DNA of 64,000 bases, taken from CBDHFQ01 sp965262565. Lineage in GTDB: Bacteria > Bacteroidota > Bacteroidia > J057. Below the pieces are notes generated by a model, which worked only from the letters and a program-made list of their open reading frames with translations, had not been told where the DNA came from and ran no database searches. Shown piece by piece: positions 8,510 to 15,551 of this stretch. The stretch is from positions 1-64,000 of the forward strand of contig CBDHFQ010000007.1 of NCBI GenBank assembly GCA_965262565.1, given 5' to 3'. Numbering within the stretch: the stretch's first letter is position 1; each line of letters opens with the position of its first letter. The position numbers were made by a program, and so were the translations under genes.

Positions 8510-9700
8510 CTATGCCTGAATCGCTCTTTTACTAGCCATGATGGCTTGTTCCAGATCAGAAATAATATCTTCGGGATGTTCTAAACCTACGGAGACACGA
8601 ATAAGTCCAGGCTTAATTCCAACGATATCGCGCTCTTCTTCTGTTAGTTTAGCATGGGTCGAAGAAGCAGGATGAGTAACAATGGTTCTCGTATCCCCTA
8701 AATTTGCTGTTAAAGAAGCCATTTTTACCGAATCCATAAAATTTCTGCCTTGTGCTACTCCTCCTTTAATAACGAAGGCCAATACTCCTCCTCCAAGTTT
8801 CATTTGCTTTTGGGCAATCTCATATTGTGGATGACTAGGAAGGAAGGGATATTTTACATAAAGAACTTCGGGATGCTCTTCTAACCAACTGGCAACCTTC
8901 AGTGCATTTTCTGAATGCTTTTCCATTCTAACCGCTAATGTCTCCAGAGACTTCGAAAGTATCCAGGCATTCATAGGAGAAAGCGCCGGTCCGGAATGTC
9001 TGGCGAATTTGCGTATTGGCTGAACCAACTCTTCACCTCCTACGACCATACCTCCTAATACTCTTCCCTGTCCATCAATATATTTAGTGGCAGAGTGAAG
9101 TACGAGATCTGCTCCATAAGCTAATGGTTGTTGTAAATATGGAGTTGCAAAACAATTGTCTACAATTAGGATCAGATTGTGCTTTTTAGCGAAAGCTCCT
9201 ACCCATTCCAGATCTATTAAATCAATTCCGGGATTGGAAGGCGTTTCTATCAAAAGAACCTTTGAATGCGGTTCAACTGCCTGTTCCCATCTTTCTGGAT
9301 ACCTGATATCCAAATAAGTATGGAAAATATTCCAGCGAGGAAGAAGTTTTGTCAAAATATTATGAGTAGACCCAAAGAGCGATCTACAAGCTAATACATG
9401 ATCTCCACTTTGAAGGATGGCTGCCATCGTGGTAAACACACCGGCCATTCCCGTAGCAAAGGCATATCCATCTTCAGCTTTTTCCATCTGACAAATTTTC
9501 TGAATAAGTTCAGAATTATTGGGATTAGAAAAGCGACTGTAAATATTTCCGGGTATTTCATCAGCAAATTTTGCCCTCATGTCCTCGGCATCTTCAAAAA
9601 CAAAACTTGAGGTCATATATACAGGAGCTGAATGTTCACTATGTTGGGAACGTTCTATTTGTGTTCTGATGGCTTCAGTTTCAAAATGAGGCATATCCAA
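8510..9700 (-). CDS. metZ: O-succinylhomoserine sulfhydrylase-type PLP enzyme
   Basis: The 396-residue enzyme belongs to the Cys/Met-metabolism PLP family. Pyridoxal phosphate would bind Lys206 in LHSATKYIDGQGRVLGG; other family landmarks are YSRFSNPNNSELIQKI (54-69), FATGMAGVFTT (81-91), and IETPSNPGIDLIDL (151-164). The SATKYIDGQGRVLGG form is typical of MetZ, which condenses O-succinylhomoserine with sulfide to homocysteine in one step, but cystathionine synthases and lyases are close relatives. Position in an operon that produces sulfide and is preceded by a SAM riboswitch supports direct sulfhydrylation. It starts 35 bases after the upstream OsmC-like gene. MetX and MetE/MetH are not in the window. 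Confidence 0.88.
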   Translation of the reverse strand: MDMPHFETEAIRTQIERSQHSEHSAPVYMTSSFVFEDAEDMRAKFADEIPGNIYSRFSNPNNSELIQKICQMEKAEDGYAFATGMAGVFTTMAAILQSGDHVLACRSLFGSTHNILTKLLPRWNIFHTYLDIRYPERWEQAVEPHSKVLLIETPSNPGIDLIDLEWVGAFAKKHNLILIVDNCFATPYLQQPLAYGADLVLHSATKYIDGQGRVLGGMVVGGEELVQPIRKFARHSGPALSPMNAWILSKSLETLAVRMEKHSENALKVASWLEEHPEVLYVKYPFLPSHPQYEIAQKQMKLGGGVLAFVIKGGVAQGRNFMDSVKMASLTANLGDTRTIVTHPASSTHAKLTEEERDIVGIKPGLIRVSVGLEHPEDIISDLEQAIMASKRAIQA

Positions 9701-9735
9701 GTAGATTAAATTAACGGTAATGCGAAATCGTATAA

Positions 9736-10161
9736 TTAAGAAGAAATAGGTTCCTGAATTTGGTAGCTGTAGGTAATATTCGCTACTTTATTGAGCATCT
9801 GACCTACTGAGCAATATTTATCCATAGATAATTGAATGGCTCTCTCGACCTTTTCAGCCGGCAGGGTGCCAGTTAGATTAAAGGTTAGATGGATATCAGT
9901 GAATACTGCAGGAATGGCATCTGCTCGTTTGCCTTCTGCTTCTACCTTTAGATCCTCCACATCCAGTCTTTGTTTTTTGAGGATGTCCAGCACATCTATG
10001 GAGCTACAAGACGCCAGACCAACCAACAACATTTCCATAGGTCGGAAACCATTTCCCTTCCCACCGGAAGCTACATTTGAGTCAATGGAGACTTTAAGTC
10101 CTTGCTCACTTATTCCTTCCATTCCATACGGAGGCTCAATTCTATTTACTTCTATTCGCAT
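9736..10161 (-). CDS. OsmC family protein in the sulfur operon
   Basis: The 141-residue protein has the OsmC/Ohr fold: N-terminal strands, GFRPMEMLLVGLASCSSIDVLDILKKQ with the first active Cys (Cys52 region), and a second Cys in MDKYCSVGQMLNKV (around residue 117). OsmC and Ohr proteins reduce organic hydroperoxides by a Cys pair; the variant SxxxPxELLLxxLxxCxxxDV seen here is the YhfA-like group, whose substrate is not established. Its place between cysH and metZ, under a SAM riboswitch, suggests it deals with a reactive sulfur species or protects sulfide metabolism rather than acting in general peroxide stress; this is inference from context only. Confidence 0.88.
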   Translation of the reverse strand: MRIEVNRIEPPYGMEGISEQGLKVSIDSNVASGGKGNGFRPMEMLLVGLASCSSIDVLDILKKQRLDVEDLKVEAEGKRADAIPAVFTDIHLTFNLTGTLPAEKVERAIQLSMDKYCSVGQMLNKVANITYSYQIQEPISS

Positions 10162-10190
10162 ATTTCTATAATTACTATTTGTTTAATTAT

Positions 10191-10937
10191 TTATCCTTTT
10201 CTGCTGCTTACTCCTTGTTCAGTGTTCATTTGAATGAACGTAGAGTGAAGTCCACATTCCTTTTGCGAATCTTCCCACCACCATCTACCTGCTCTCTCAT
10301 CTTCCCCTTTCTGAACAGGACGTGTACATGGCGCACATCCAATGCTGGCATATCCGCGTTTGTGGAGAATATTTACAGGCACTCTATGATGTTGAATATA
10401 TTCATCTATTCCTTCCTTCGTCCAATGAATCAAAGGATTATATTTGACTACCTGATGCCTGGGATGGTACTGAAACAGCTCAAAGCCCTTTCGAAATTGG
10501 GATTGACTCCCTCTTAGTCCTGTGATCCATACTCTTGCATTAGTTAGCGCTCTTCTTAGCGGCTTTAATTTTCTGATGTAACAGCACTCTTTGCGATTCT
10601 CAATAGAATCGTAAAAACTCATGGGCCCTTTTTCCTCTAAAAGACGTTCTACATCTTTGCTTTCAGGAAAATATACTTCGATGCGGCTACCATAGCGATA
10701 TCGCATTTGATAAAACAGTTCATACGTCTCAGGAAATAATCTACCTGTATCGATAGTAAATATTCTTATGGGCAACTCATTGCGGATAATCATATCTGCC
10801 AATACCATTCCTTCTTTCCCAAAACCTAATGAAAAAACAGCTTTAGTTCCGTACTCTTTACTAAGAGTAATTAGCTGATCTTCGGTGGACAGAGGGTTAT
10901 ATTTTTCTTTTAACTTTTTGAGCAGGGATGTATCCAT
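10191..10937 (-). CDS. cysH: Adenylylsulfate/phosphoadenylylsulfate reductase (APS/PAPS reductase)
   Basis: The enzyme reduces activated sulfate to sulfite with thioredoxin. I start it at the ATG giving MDTSLLKKLKE (248 residues); the open frame extends 14 residues upstream but those lack family similarity. Motifs seen: the substrate loop SLGFGKEGMVLADM (36-49), IDTGRLFPETYE (62-73), ECCYIRKLKPL with Cys118-Cys119, GCAPCTRPV with Cys201 and Cys204, and the C-terminal KECGLH with catalytic Cys228. The paired CC and CxxC are ligands of the 4Fe-4S cluster of the APS-using class, so adenylylsulfate is the probable substrate. It is the first gene of the operon, 164 bases downstream of the leader terminator. 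No sulfate adenylyltransferase is in the window. Confidence 0.95.
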   Translation of the reverse strand: MDTSLLKKLKEKYNPLSTEDQLITLSKEYGTKAVFSLGFGKEGMVLADMIIRNELPIRIFTIDTGRLFPETYELFYQMRYRYGSRIEVYFPESKDVERLLEEKGPMSFYDSIENRKECCYIRKLKPLRRALTNARVWITGLRGSQSQFRKGFELFQYHPRHQVVKYNPLIHWTKEGIDEYIQHHRVPVNILHKRGYASIGCAPCTRPVQKGEDERAGRWWWEDSQKECGLHSTFIQMNTEQGVSSRKG

Positions 10938-11100
10938 GATGATGTAACAGATTAACCTAAATAATTGTAATAAACGCAAATAAAAAATTCCCCTTAAAAT
11001 ATTAATGGATTAAATATCAATTGCCAGAAATGATCGACATGAACAATCCATTAAGCTTTTAACAGCAACAACAACAAAAATCAAAAAGAATAAATTGGAA

Positions 11101-11126
11101 AAAGAGAAAAATTACGGGCGTAATTT
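11101..11126 (-). terminator. Leader terminator hairpin of the SAM riboswitch
   Basis: On the minus strand a perfect 7-bp stem (AAATTAC with GTAATTT, loop GCCC) at 11109-11126 is followed by a T-rich run (TTTTCTCTTT). It lies 50 bases downstream of the SAM-I aptamer and 164 bases before cysH. This is the place expected of the regulated terminator. The stem is AT-rich and fairly weak, and I did not trace the competing antiterminator, so translational control remains possible. Confidence 0.6.
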
Positions 11127-11176
11127 GAGATGAGAATGTCAGTTTATTTCTATGTAGATGCGTCATATTCATACGA

Positions 11177-11265
11177 TTATATTTCCCGAAAGGGCAGGAA
11201 TTGGCACCTTCCACTAGGGGTTGCCAGAGGGTCAATGAGCCTGATCTCTCACCTCTTCTGTATAA
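11177..11265 (-). promoter_or_regulatory. SAM-I (S-box) riboswitch aptamer
   Basis: Read on the minus strand, the leader follows the S-box order: P1 half TTATA, GAAGAGGTGAGAGATCAGG, CTCATTGACCCTCTGGCAACC, GGAAGGTGCCAATTCC, then the P4 hairpin TGCCCTTTCGGGA and the closing P1 half TATAA. The conserved GGCAACC and GGTGCCAATTCC blocks, which build the ligand pocket, are both intact. SAM-I aptamers bind S-adenosylmethionine and shut off downstream methionine and sulfur genes when it is plentiful. Here the downstream genes are cysH, osmC-like, metZ, sulfite reductase and siroheme genes. The call rests on motif order and pairing by eye. Confidence 0.93.
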
Positions 11266-11282
11266 GCATTAAGCAAAACAAT

Positions 11283-11313
11283 CAAAAGTATAAAGTATCT
11301 GCTAAAATACAAA
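11283..11313 (-). promoter_or_regulatory. Bacteroidota-type primary promoter of the sulfur operon
   Basis: On the minus strand TTTG (11310-11313) and TACTTTTG (11283-11290) are separated by exactly 19 bases, an exact match to the Bacteroidota housekeeping consensus TTTG-N19-TAnnTTTG. The predicted transcript would start near 11276, about ten bases before the SAM-I aptamer, which is the geometry expected of a riboswitch leader. Confidence 0.8.
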
Positions 11314-11426
11314 GCACATTAATAGAAAATTTTCAATATTCTGTAGAATTCTTGATAAATCCTTAACTGACAGCTATACCAGCTAAAACGTTTAATGCCC
11401 AGATTAAAAAAATAAATAAAATATTC

Positions 11427-11481
11427 GATATCTATTGCATATATCTATATATCTAGATATATTGTGATATAAATAGATATC
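11427..11481. promoter_or_regulatory. Concentric inverted repeats upstream of the porin gene
   Basis: Outer arms GATATCTATT (11427-11436) and AATAGATATC (11472-11481) are perfect complements, and the perfect 14-bp palindrome TATATCTAGATATA (11448-11461) sits at the same centre. The right outer arm lies within another palindrome, ATAGATATCTAT (11473-11484). The structure ends 36 bases before the porin ATG. It may be an operator for a dimeric regulator or fold in the mRNA leader; AT-richness makes chance palindromes more likely, so the function is open. Confidence 0.5.
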
Positions 11482-11517
11482 TATGTACCTTATTACTCCT
11501 TTTTTAACTTGTATCCA

Positions 11518-12807
11518 ATGAAATCTATCATTACTAAGCTATTTATTATACTCATTCTCACTTGCATTAGTATAATGAGTAAAGGTCAAGGATCTCCTGA
11601 TTATACGGGAGGATTGAAAGTGAGCTTAAACGAAGATGGAAGTAAATACTTACGTCTCATTACATGGCATCAGGTTTGGGCTACTTTTAGTGAAGGAAAT
11701 AGTGGGCCGGATTTTTTACTAAGAAGATCTCGTTTTTTAATGTTTGCTCAAATAAATAAGCGCTTCCTAATTCTTACCCATTTCGGGTTGAATAGCTTGG
11801 GGGGAAATAATTTAGGAACTGCGAGTCCCATTTCCACCCCTGGAAGCAACGGAAATTTCTTTATGCATGATGCATGGGCAGAATATACGGTCGTTCCTAA
11901 AAAGCTTTATATAGGCGGTGGATTGCATTATTGGAATGGTATTTCCAGACTCACAAATCAGAGTACCTTGAACATTATGACTCTGGATGCTCCCATTCAT
12001 AACTGGGCCACGATCGGTACATCAGATCAGTTTGCCAGACATCTTGGATTTTATGCTAAAGGGAAACTCGGAAAACTAGATTATAGATTTGGTTGGAATG
12101 AAGCCTTAAATAATCCTACCAGAGGTGCAAGTTCAAATCTGGTAGAAGGATCGGATGGTTCCATCACTTTTATTACTGATAGAGCTATATATCGCAATCC
12201 AGAGCGACCAGGAGGAGGGAAAGTATATCAGGGTTATGTAAATTATCAGTTCCTGGATGCTGAAGGAAATACATTGCCTTATTTTGTTGGGAGTTACTTA
12301 GGTGGTAAAAAAGTATTTAATCTTGGTGCAGGATTTATGTATCATTCTCAAGGTGCTTCAAGTCGGTCAAGTACAGGAAATGTAGAAATTCATAATCCAC
12401 TTTCATTCGCTGTGGATGCATTTTATGATAGTCCTTTAGGGAATGACGGTTCAGCCATCACTGCCTACACTTCTTTTGCTGTTCACGATTGGGGACCTAA
12501 TTTTACCGGTGGCGTAGGTGGTGTAGGAACGGGAAATATTTACTATTTACAGGCAGGATATGTAACTCCCACATTTTCTGAAAAGGTTAGACTTCAGCCT
12601 TATGTGCATTTCACTAATCGCAGCCTCGACGCCTTTGAAAATTTTGAAGCATCTAATTCTACTCAATTTGGTATAGGTGCTAACTGGTATCTATCCGGCC
12701 ACAATGCCAAGATTACCATGGAATACCAAAATAATCGTTCGCAGGGAGAAACTATCACCCCTGATGCGTCTGATCTTTTCAGAATTCAATTAATGATCTA
12801 TTTATAA
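11518..12807 (+). CDS. Outer-membrane porin-like beta-barrel protein
   Basis: I start at the ATG giving MKSIITKLFIILILTCISI, because the nine-base-longer frame begins with TTG. The first about 25 residues form a signal peptide ending near SKGQG. The remaining about 400 residues are rich in Gly, Asn, Thr and aromatic residues with alternating hydrophobic strands (for example RFGWNEALNN, YVNYQFLDAEGN, ITMEYQNN) and end in FRIQLMIYL, the aromatic/hydrophobic C-terminal strand of outer-membrane barrels. Such porins in this phylum are often found beside organic-acid symporters, as here, and would let the solute cross the outer membrane. Substrate is unknown. AT-rich inverted repeats flank the gene on both sides. 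Confidence 0.78.
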   Translation: MKSIITKLFIILILTCISIMSKGQGSPDYTGGLKVSLNEDGSKYLRLITWHQVWATFSEGNSGPDFLLRRSRFLMFAQINKRFLILTHFGLNSLGGNNLGTASPISTPGSNGNFFMHDAWAEYTVVPKKLYIGGGLHYWNGISRLTNQSTLNIMTLDAPIHNWATIGTSDQFARHLGFYAKGKLGKLDYRFGWNEALNNPTRGASSNLVEGSDGSITFITDRAIYRNPERPGGGKVYQGYVNYQFLDAEGNTLPYFVGSYLGGKKVFNLGAGFMYHSQGASSRSSTGNVEIHNPLSFAVDAFYDSPLGNDGSAITAYTSFAVHDWGPNFTGGVGGVGTGNIYYLQAGYVTPTFSEKVRLQPYVHFTNRSLDAFENFEASNSTQFGIGANWYLSGHNAKITMEYQNNRSQGETITPDASDLFRIQLMIYL

Positions 12808-12818
12808 AAAAATTTCTT

Positions 12819-12850
12819 GTATATATGTATATACCTAGATATATTCATAT
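12819..12850. repeat. AT-rich inverted repeat between porin and symporter genes
   Basis: The segment holds the inverted repeat GTATATA-TG-TATATAC (12819-12834) followed by CTAGATATATT, an 11-base string also present in the palindrome upstream of the porin (11453-11463). Recurrence on both sides of the porin gene suggests a shared regulatory site, though low complexity weakens the case. Confidence 0.35.
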
Positions 12851-12901
12851 GTAACTTAATAATTCACCTATTCTTATTCGTTTATCTATCATCTACCTAT
12901 C

Positions 12902-13135
12902 ATGAATAAAGATTTAAAACAATACTGGAAGAGAAACATCACGTATGTCCTTTCCTTACTCGCTGTGTGGTTTATCGTTTCATATGGATTCGGTATAATG
13001 CTTAAAGATGCCTTAGGAACTGTAGGATTTTGGTTTGCACAACAAGGTTCCATTTATGTATTCGTCGTGTTAATATTCGTCTATGTCTACTTAATGAATA
13101 GGCTCGACAAGGAATACGATGTAGACGAAAAATAA
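12902..13135 (+). CDS. DUF4212 small subunit of a sodium:solute symporter
   Basis: The 77-residue protein has a short basic N-terminus (MNKDLKQYWKRN) and two membrane helices, roughly 13-35 and 47-67, joined by a loop containing FWFAQQGS, and ends in an acidic tail. This is the DUF4212 family, the small partner encoded immediately before a VC_2705-type sodium/solute symporter, which is exactly the arrangement here (56-base gap). It presumably assembles with the large subunit in the inner membrane. Its individual role is not established. Confidence 0.92.
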   Translation: MNKDLKQYWKRNITYVLSLLAVWFIVSYGFGIMLKDALGTVGFWFAQQGSIYVFVVLIFVYVYLMNRLDKEYDVDEK

Positions 13136-13191
13136 TTTACTCTTTCCACATTCATTTCTACTAATCATTGACATAACTAACAAAACATAAC

Positions 13192-14970
13192 ATGGATTCT
13201 CTACAAATATGGACCCTGGTGATGGTTGGCTTATCCTTTGCCCTTTATATAGGAATTGCCATCTGGTCCCGTGCTTCTTCTACGAAAGACTTTTATGTAG
13301 CCGGTGGAGGTGTTTCTCCTCTTGCCAATGGTATGGCGACTGCAGCTGACTGGATGTCTGCAGCCTCATTTATTTCTATGGCTGGATTAATTTCATTCAT
13401 GGGATATGACGGAGGTGTATACCTCATGGGATGGACGGGAGGATATGTATTATTAGCTTTACTATTAGCCCCCTATCTCAGAAAATTTGGTCAATTTACC
13501 GTTCCTGATTTCATTGGTTCCAGATACAGCAATCCTAAAAATAAAGATGGAATCAACATTGCTCGCCTTGTAGCTATCATTTGTGCGTTATTCGTATCAT
13601 TTACCTATGTAGTAGGGCAAATGAAAGGGGTTGGTGTAGCATTCTCCCGCTTTTTGGGGGTAACTTTTGAATTGGGGGTCATCGTAGGAATTGCCATCGT
13701 TTTCTTCTATGCGGTATTAGGTGGAATGAAGGGAATTACTTATACCCAGGTGGCTCAATATTGCGTATTGATCTTTGCTTATTTGGTTCCAGCTATCTTT
13801 ATCTCTATTCAGATTACAGGTAATCCTATCCCACAACTAGGTCTATTAGGTGATTTCAAAGATGAAGGCGTCTCTTTACTTGAAAAATTGAATCAATTAA
13901 ATGTCGACCTGGGCTTTGTCGAATACACTTCGGGGACCAAATCTAAGATAGATGTATTTTTTATCACAGCAGCATTGATGTTGGGGACGGCGGGGCTTCC
14001 ACACGTTATCGTTCGTTTCTTCACTGTACCTAAAGTGAGCGATGCAAGAATGTCCGCAGGATATGCCCTGGTCTTTATTGCTATCCTTTACACGACAGCT
14101 CCTGCCGTAGCAGCTTTCGCAAGAGCTAACATGATCGATACTGTCAACGGAAAAGATATGCAGGGAGTAGAATACGCCTCTGCTCCAGATTGGATTAAAA
14201 ATTGGGAAGGTGCAGGATTAATCAAGTACGAAGACAAAAACGGAGATGGAAAAATCCAATACTACAACGATGCTAATGATGTATACGCCACTCAAACTGC
14301 AGCCAGTGGATTACAAGTGAACGGAAATGAATTTATTCCAGATAGAGATATCATGGTACTAGCTAATCCTGAAATTGCTAATCTTCCTGACTGGGTTATC
14401 GCGCTGGTAGTAGCAGGGGGACTTGCGGCAGCCTTATCTACAGCAGCAGGCTTATTACTTGTGATTTCTACCTCTATCAGCCATGACTTGTTAAAGAAAA
14501 CATTTATGCCTGATATTACGGACAAGCAGGAGCTTATGTATGCACGTATTGCAGCTGGCGTAGCCGTAGTAGGAGCTGGTATTGCCGGACTAAATCCTCC
14601 AGGTTTCGTGGCGCAAGTAGTTGCCTTCGCTTTTGGATTAGCAGCAAGCTCATTCTTCCCAGCTATTTTGTTAGGAATTTTTGATAAGCGTACCAATATG
14701 CAGGGTGCAGTATCGGGAATGGTCGTAGGTATTCTGTTTACTGCAACTTATATCATCTATTTCAAAATCGCTCAGGTAGAACCTAATATTCCTGAAAATT
14801 GGTGGTTCGGTATCTCTCCAGAAGGAATAGGAACACTAGGGATGATTCTAAATATGATCGTCACAATAGTAGTTTCCAGAATGACTCCTCCACCGCCAGC
14901 GGAAATCCAACAATTAGTAGAAGATATTAGAATTCCCCGTGGAGCTGAGCAAGCAGCACATGTACATTAA
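13192..14970 (+). CDS. Sodium:solute symporter, ActP/VC_2705-type
   Basis: The 592-residue inner-membrane protein belongs to the SSS family and resembles cation/acetate symporter ActP and the VC_2705 subgroup that pairs with DUF4212. Early landmarks are FYVAGGGVSPLANGMATAADW (near 32-52) and YTQVAQYCVLIFAYLVPA. About 13 membrane segments are apparent. Between the helices near residues 315-400 there is a hydrophilic insert carrying DKNGDGKIQYYN, a sequence like an EF-hand calcium loop, before the core resumes with LPDWVIALVVAGGLAAALST. Neighbours suggest uptake of acetate or another short organic acid, controlled by the SSS-linked kinase downstream. Substrate is inferred from family only. Confidence 0.9.
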   Translation: MDSLQIWTLVMVGLSFALYIGIAIWSRASSTKDFYVAGGGVSPLANGMATAADWMSAASFISMAGLISFMGYDGGVYLMGWTGGYVLLALLLAPYLRKFGQFTVPDFIGSRYSNPKNKDGINIARLVAIICALFVSFTYVVGQMKGVGVAFSRFLGVTFELGVIVGIAIVFFYAVLGGMKGITYTQVAQYCVLIFAYLVPAIFISIQITGNPIPQLGLLGDFKDEGVSLLEKLNQLNVDLGFVEYTSGTKSKIDVFFITAALMLGTAGLPHVIVRFFTVPKVSDARMSAGYALVFIAILYTTAPAVAAFARANMIDTVNGKDMQGVEYASAPDWIKNWEGAGLIKYEDKNGDGKIQYYNDANDVYATQTAASGLQVNGNEFIPDRDIMVLANPEIANLPDWVIALVVAGGLAAALSTAAGLLLVISTSISHDLLKKTFMPDITDKQELMYARIAAGVAVVGAGIAGLNPPGFVAQVVAFAFGLAASSFFPAILLGIFDKRTNMQGAVSGMVVGILFTATYIIYFKIAQVEPNIPENWWFGISPEGIGTLGMILNMIVTIVVSRMTPPPPAEIQQLVEDIRIPRGAEQAAHVH

Positions 14971-15060
14971 TCATGCTTACATCTAACTAACCCTGTTAGC
15001 TACCGGTAAAGTAGGAACGATGTTTCTCTTACTGGTGGCTTTATCTCCAACCATTTCATT

Positions 15061-15273
15061 ATGCGTTTAAATAGATTTTGGTCCAGAACATTTATTATCT
15101 CCTTTTTGCTAATCACTCTTTTTGTGCGAATCATGTTTGAGTCAGACTTAGGGGGATATTACTGGGTGTCTTTAATCACAGGAGGAATATCATTACTGTT
15201 CCTTTGGGCCCTTATTCAATCCAGAATTCTTAATCCAGGCTGGTTTCGGTTTGAGCATACAGAGGCAAATTAA
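15061..15273 (+). CDS. Small two-helix membrane protein
   Basis: The 70-residue product has a basic start (MRLNRFWSRT) and two hydrophobic segments, FIISFLLITLFVRIM and YYWVSLITGGISLLFLWALI, followed by a polar tail. I do not recognise a family. It lies in line between the symporter and the SSS-kinase genes (90 bases after the former, 14 before the next gene), so it is probably part of the same transcript and could be an accessory subunit. Small proteins in this position are common in symporter-kinase loci, but a function cannot be given. Confidence 0.6.
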   Translation: MRLNRFWSRTFIISFLLITLFVRIMFESDLGGYYWVSLITGGISLLFLWALIQSRILNPGWFRFEHTEAN

Positions 15274-15287
15274 TATTTATCCATAAA

Positions 15288-15551
15288 ATGGGGTATTTGC
15301 GGAATAAAGATGAAATGATTAGTTTGATGTTATTTGACTCAGGCATCAATATGGTAAGTAGGCGAAAAGGACTGAAGCTACTAGCTTTATTTATTTTTTT
15401 CTTTGTATTACTTAACTATCCCATATTTACACTTTACGATAAGTATACTATTATTTGGGGAATACCTTTCCTATATTTTGCTCTATTCCTTTTATGGGGC
15501 TTAATGATCTTTTGTCTATTCTTATTAACGAGAAACAATAAGAAGTCCTGA
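15288..15551 (+). CDS. Small membrane protein, DUF3311-like
   Basis: The 87-residue frame contains two membrane helices; the segment LNYPIFTLYDKYTIIWGIP followed by a helix FLYFALFLLWGLMIFCLFLL is similar to DUF3311 proteins that accompany sodium:solute symporters. The start is uncertain: an internal ATG at 15351 (MVSRRKG) would remove 21 poorly conserved residues and give a more typical basic N-terminus. The TGA stop overlaps the ATG of the downstream kinase gene by one base, indicating translational coupling and tying it to the sensor. Confidence 0.6.
   Translation: MGYLRNKDEMISLMLFDSGINMVSRRKGLKLLALFIFFFVLLNYPIFTLYDKYTIIWGIPFLYFALFLLWGLMIFCLFLLTRNNKKS

Noticed and set aside
11130..11366. 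78-codon plus-strand frame
   Set aside because: It lies antisense to the SAM-I riboswitch and promoter, which explain the sequence better.
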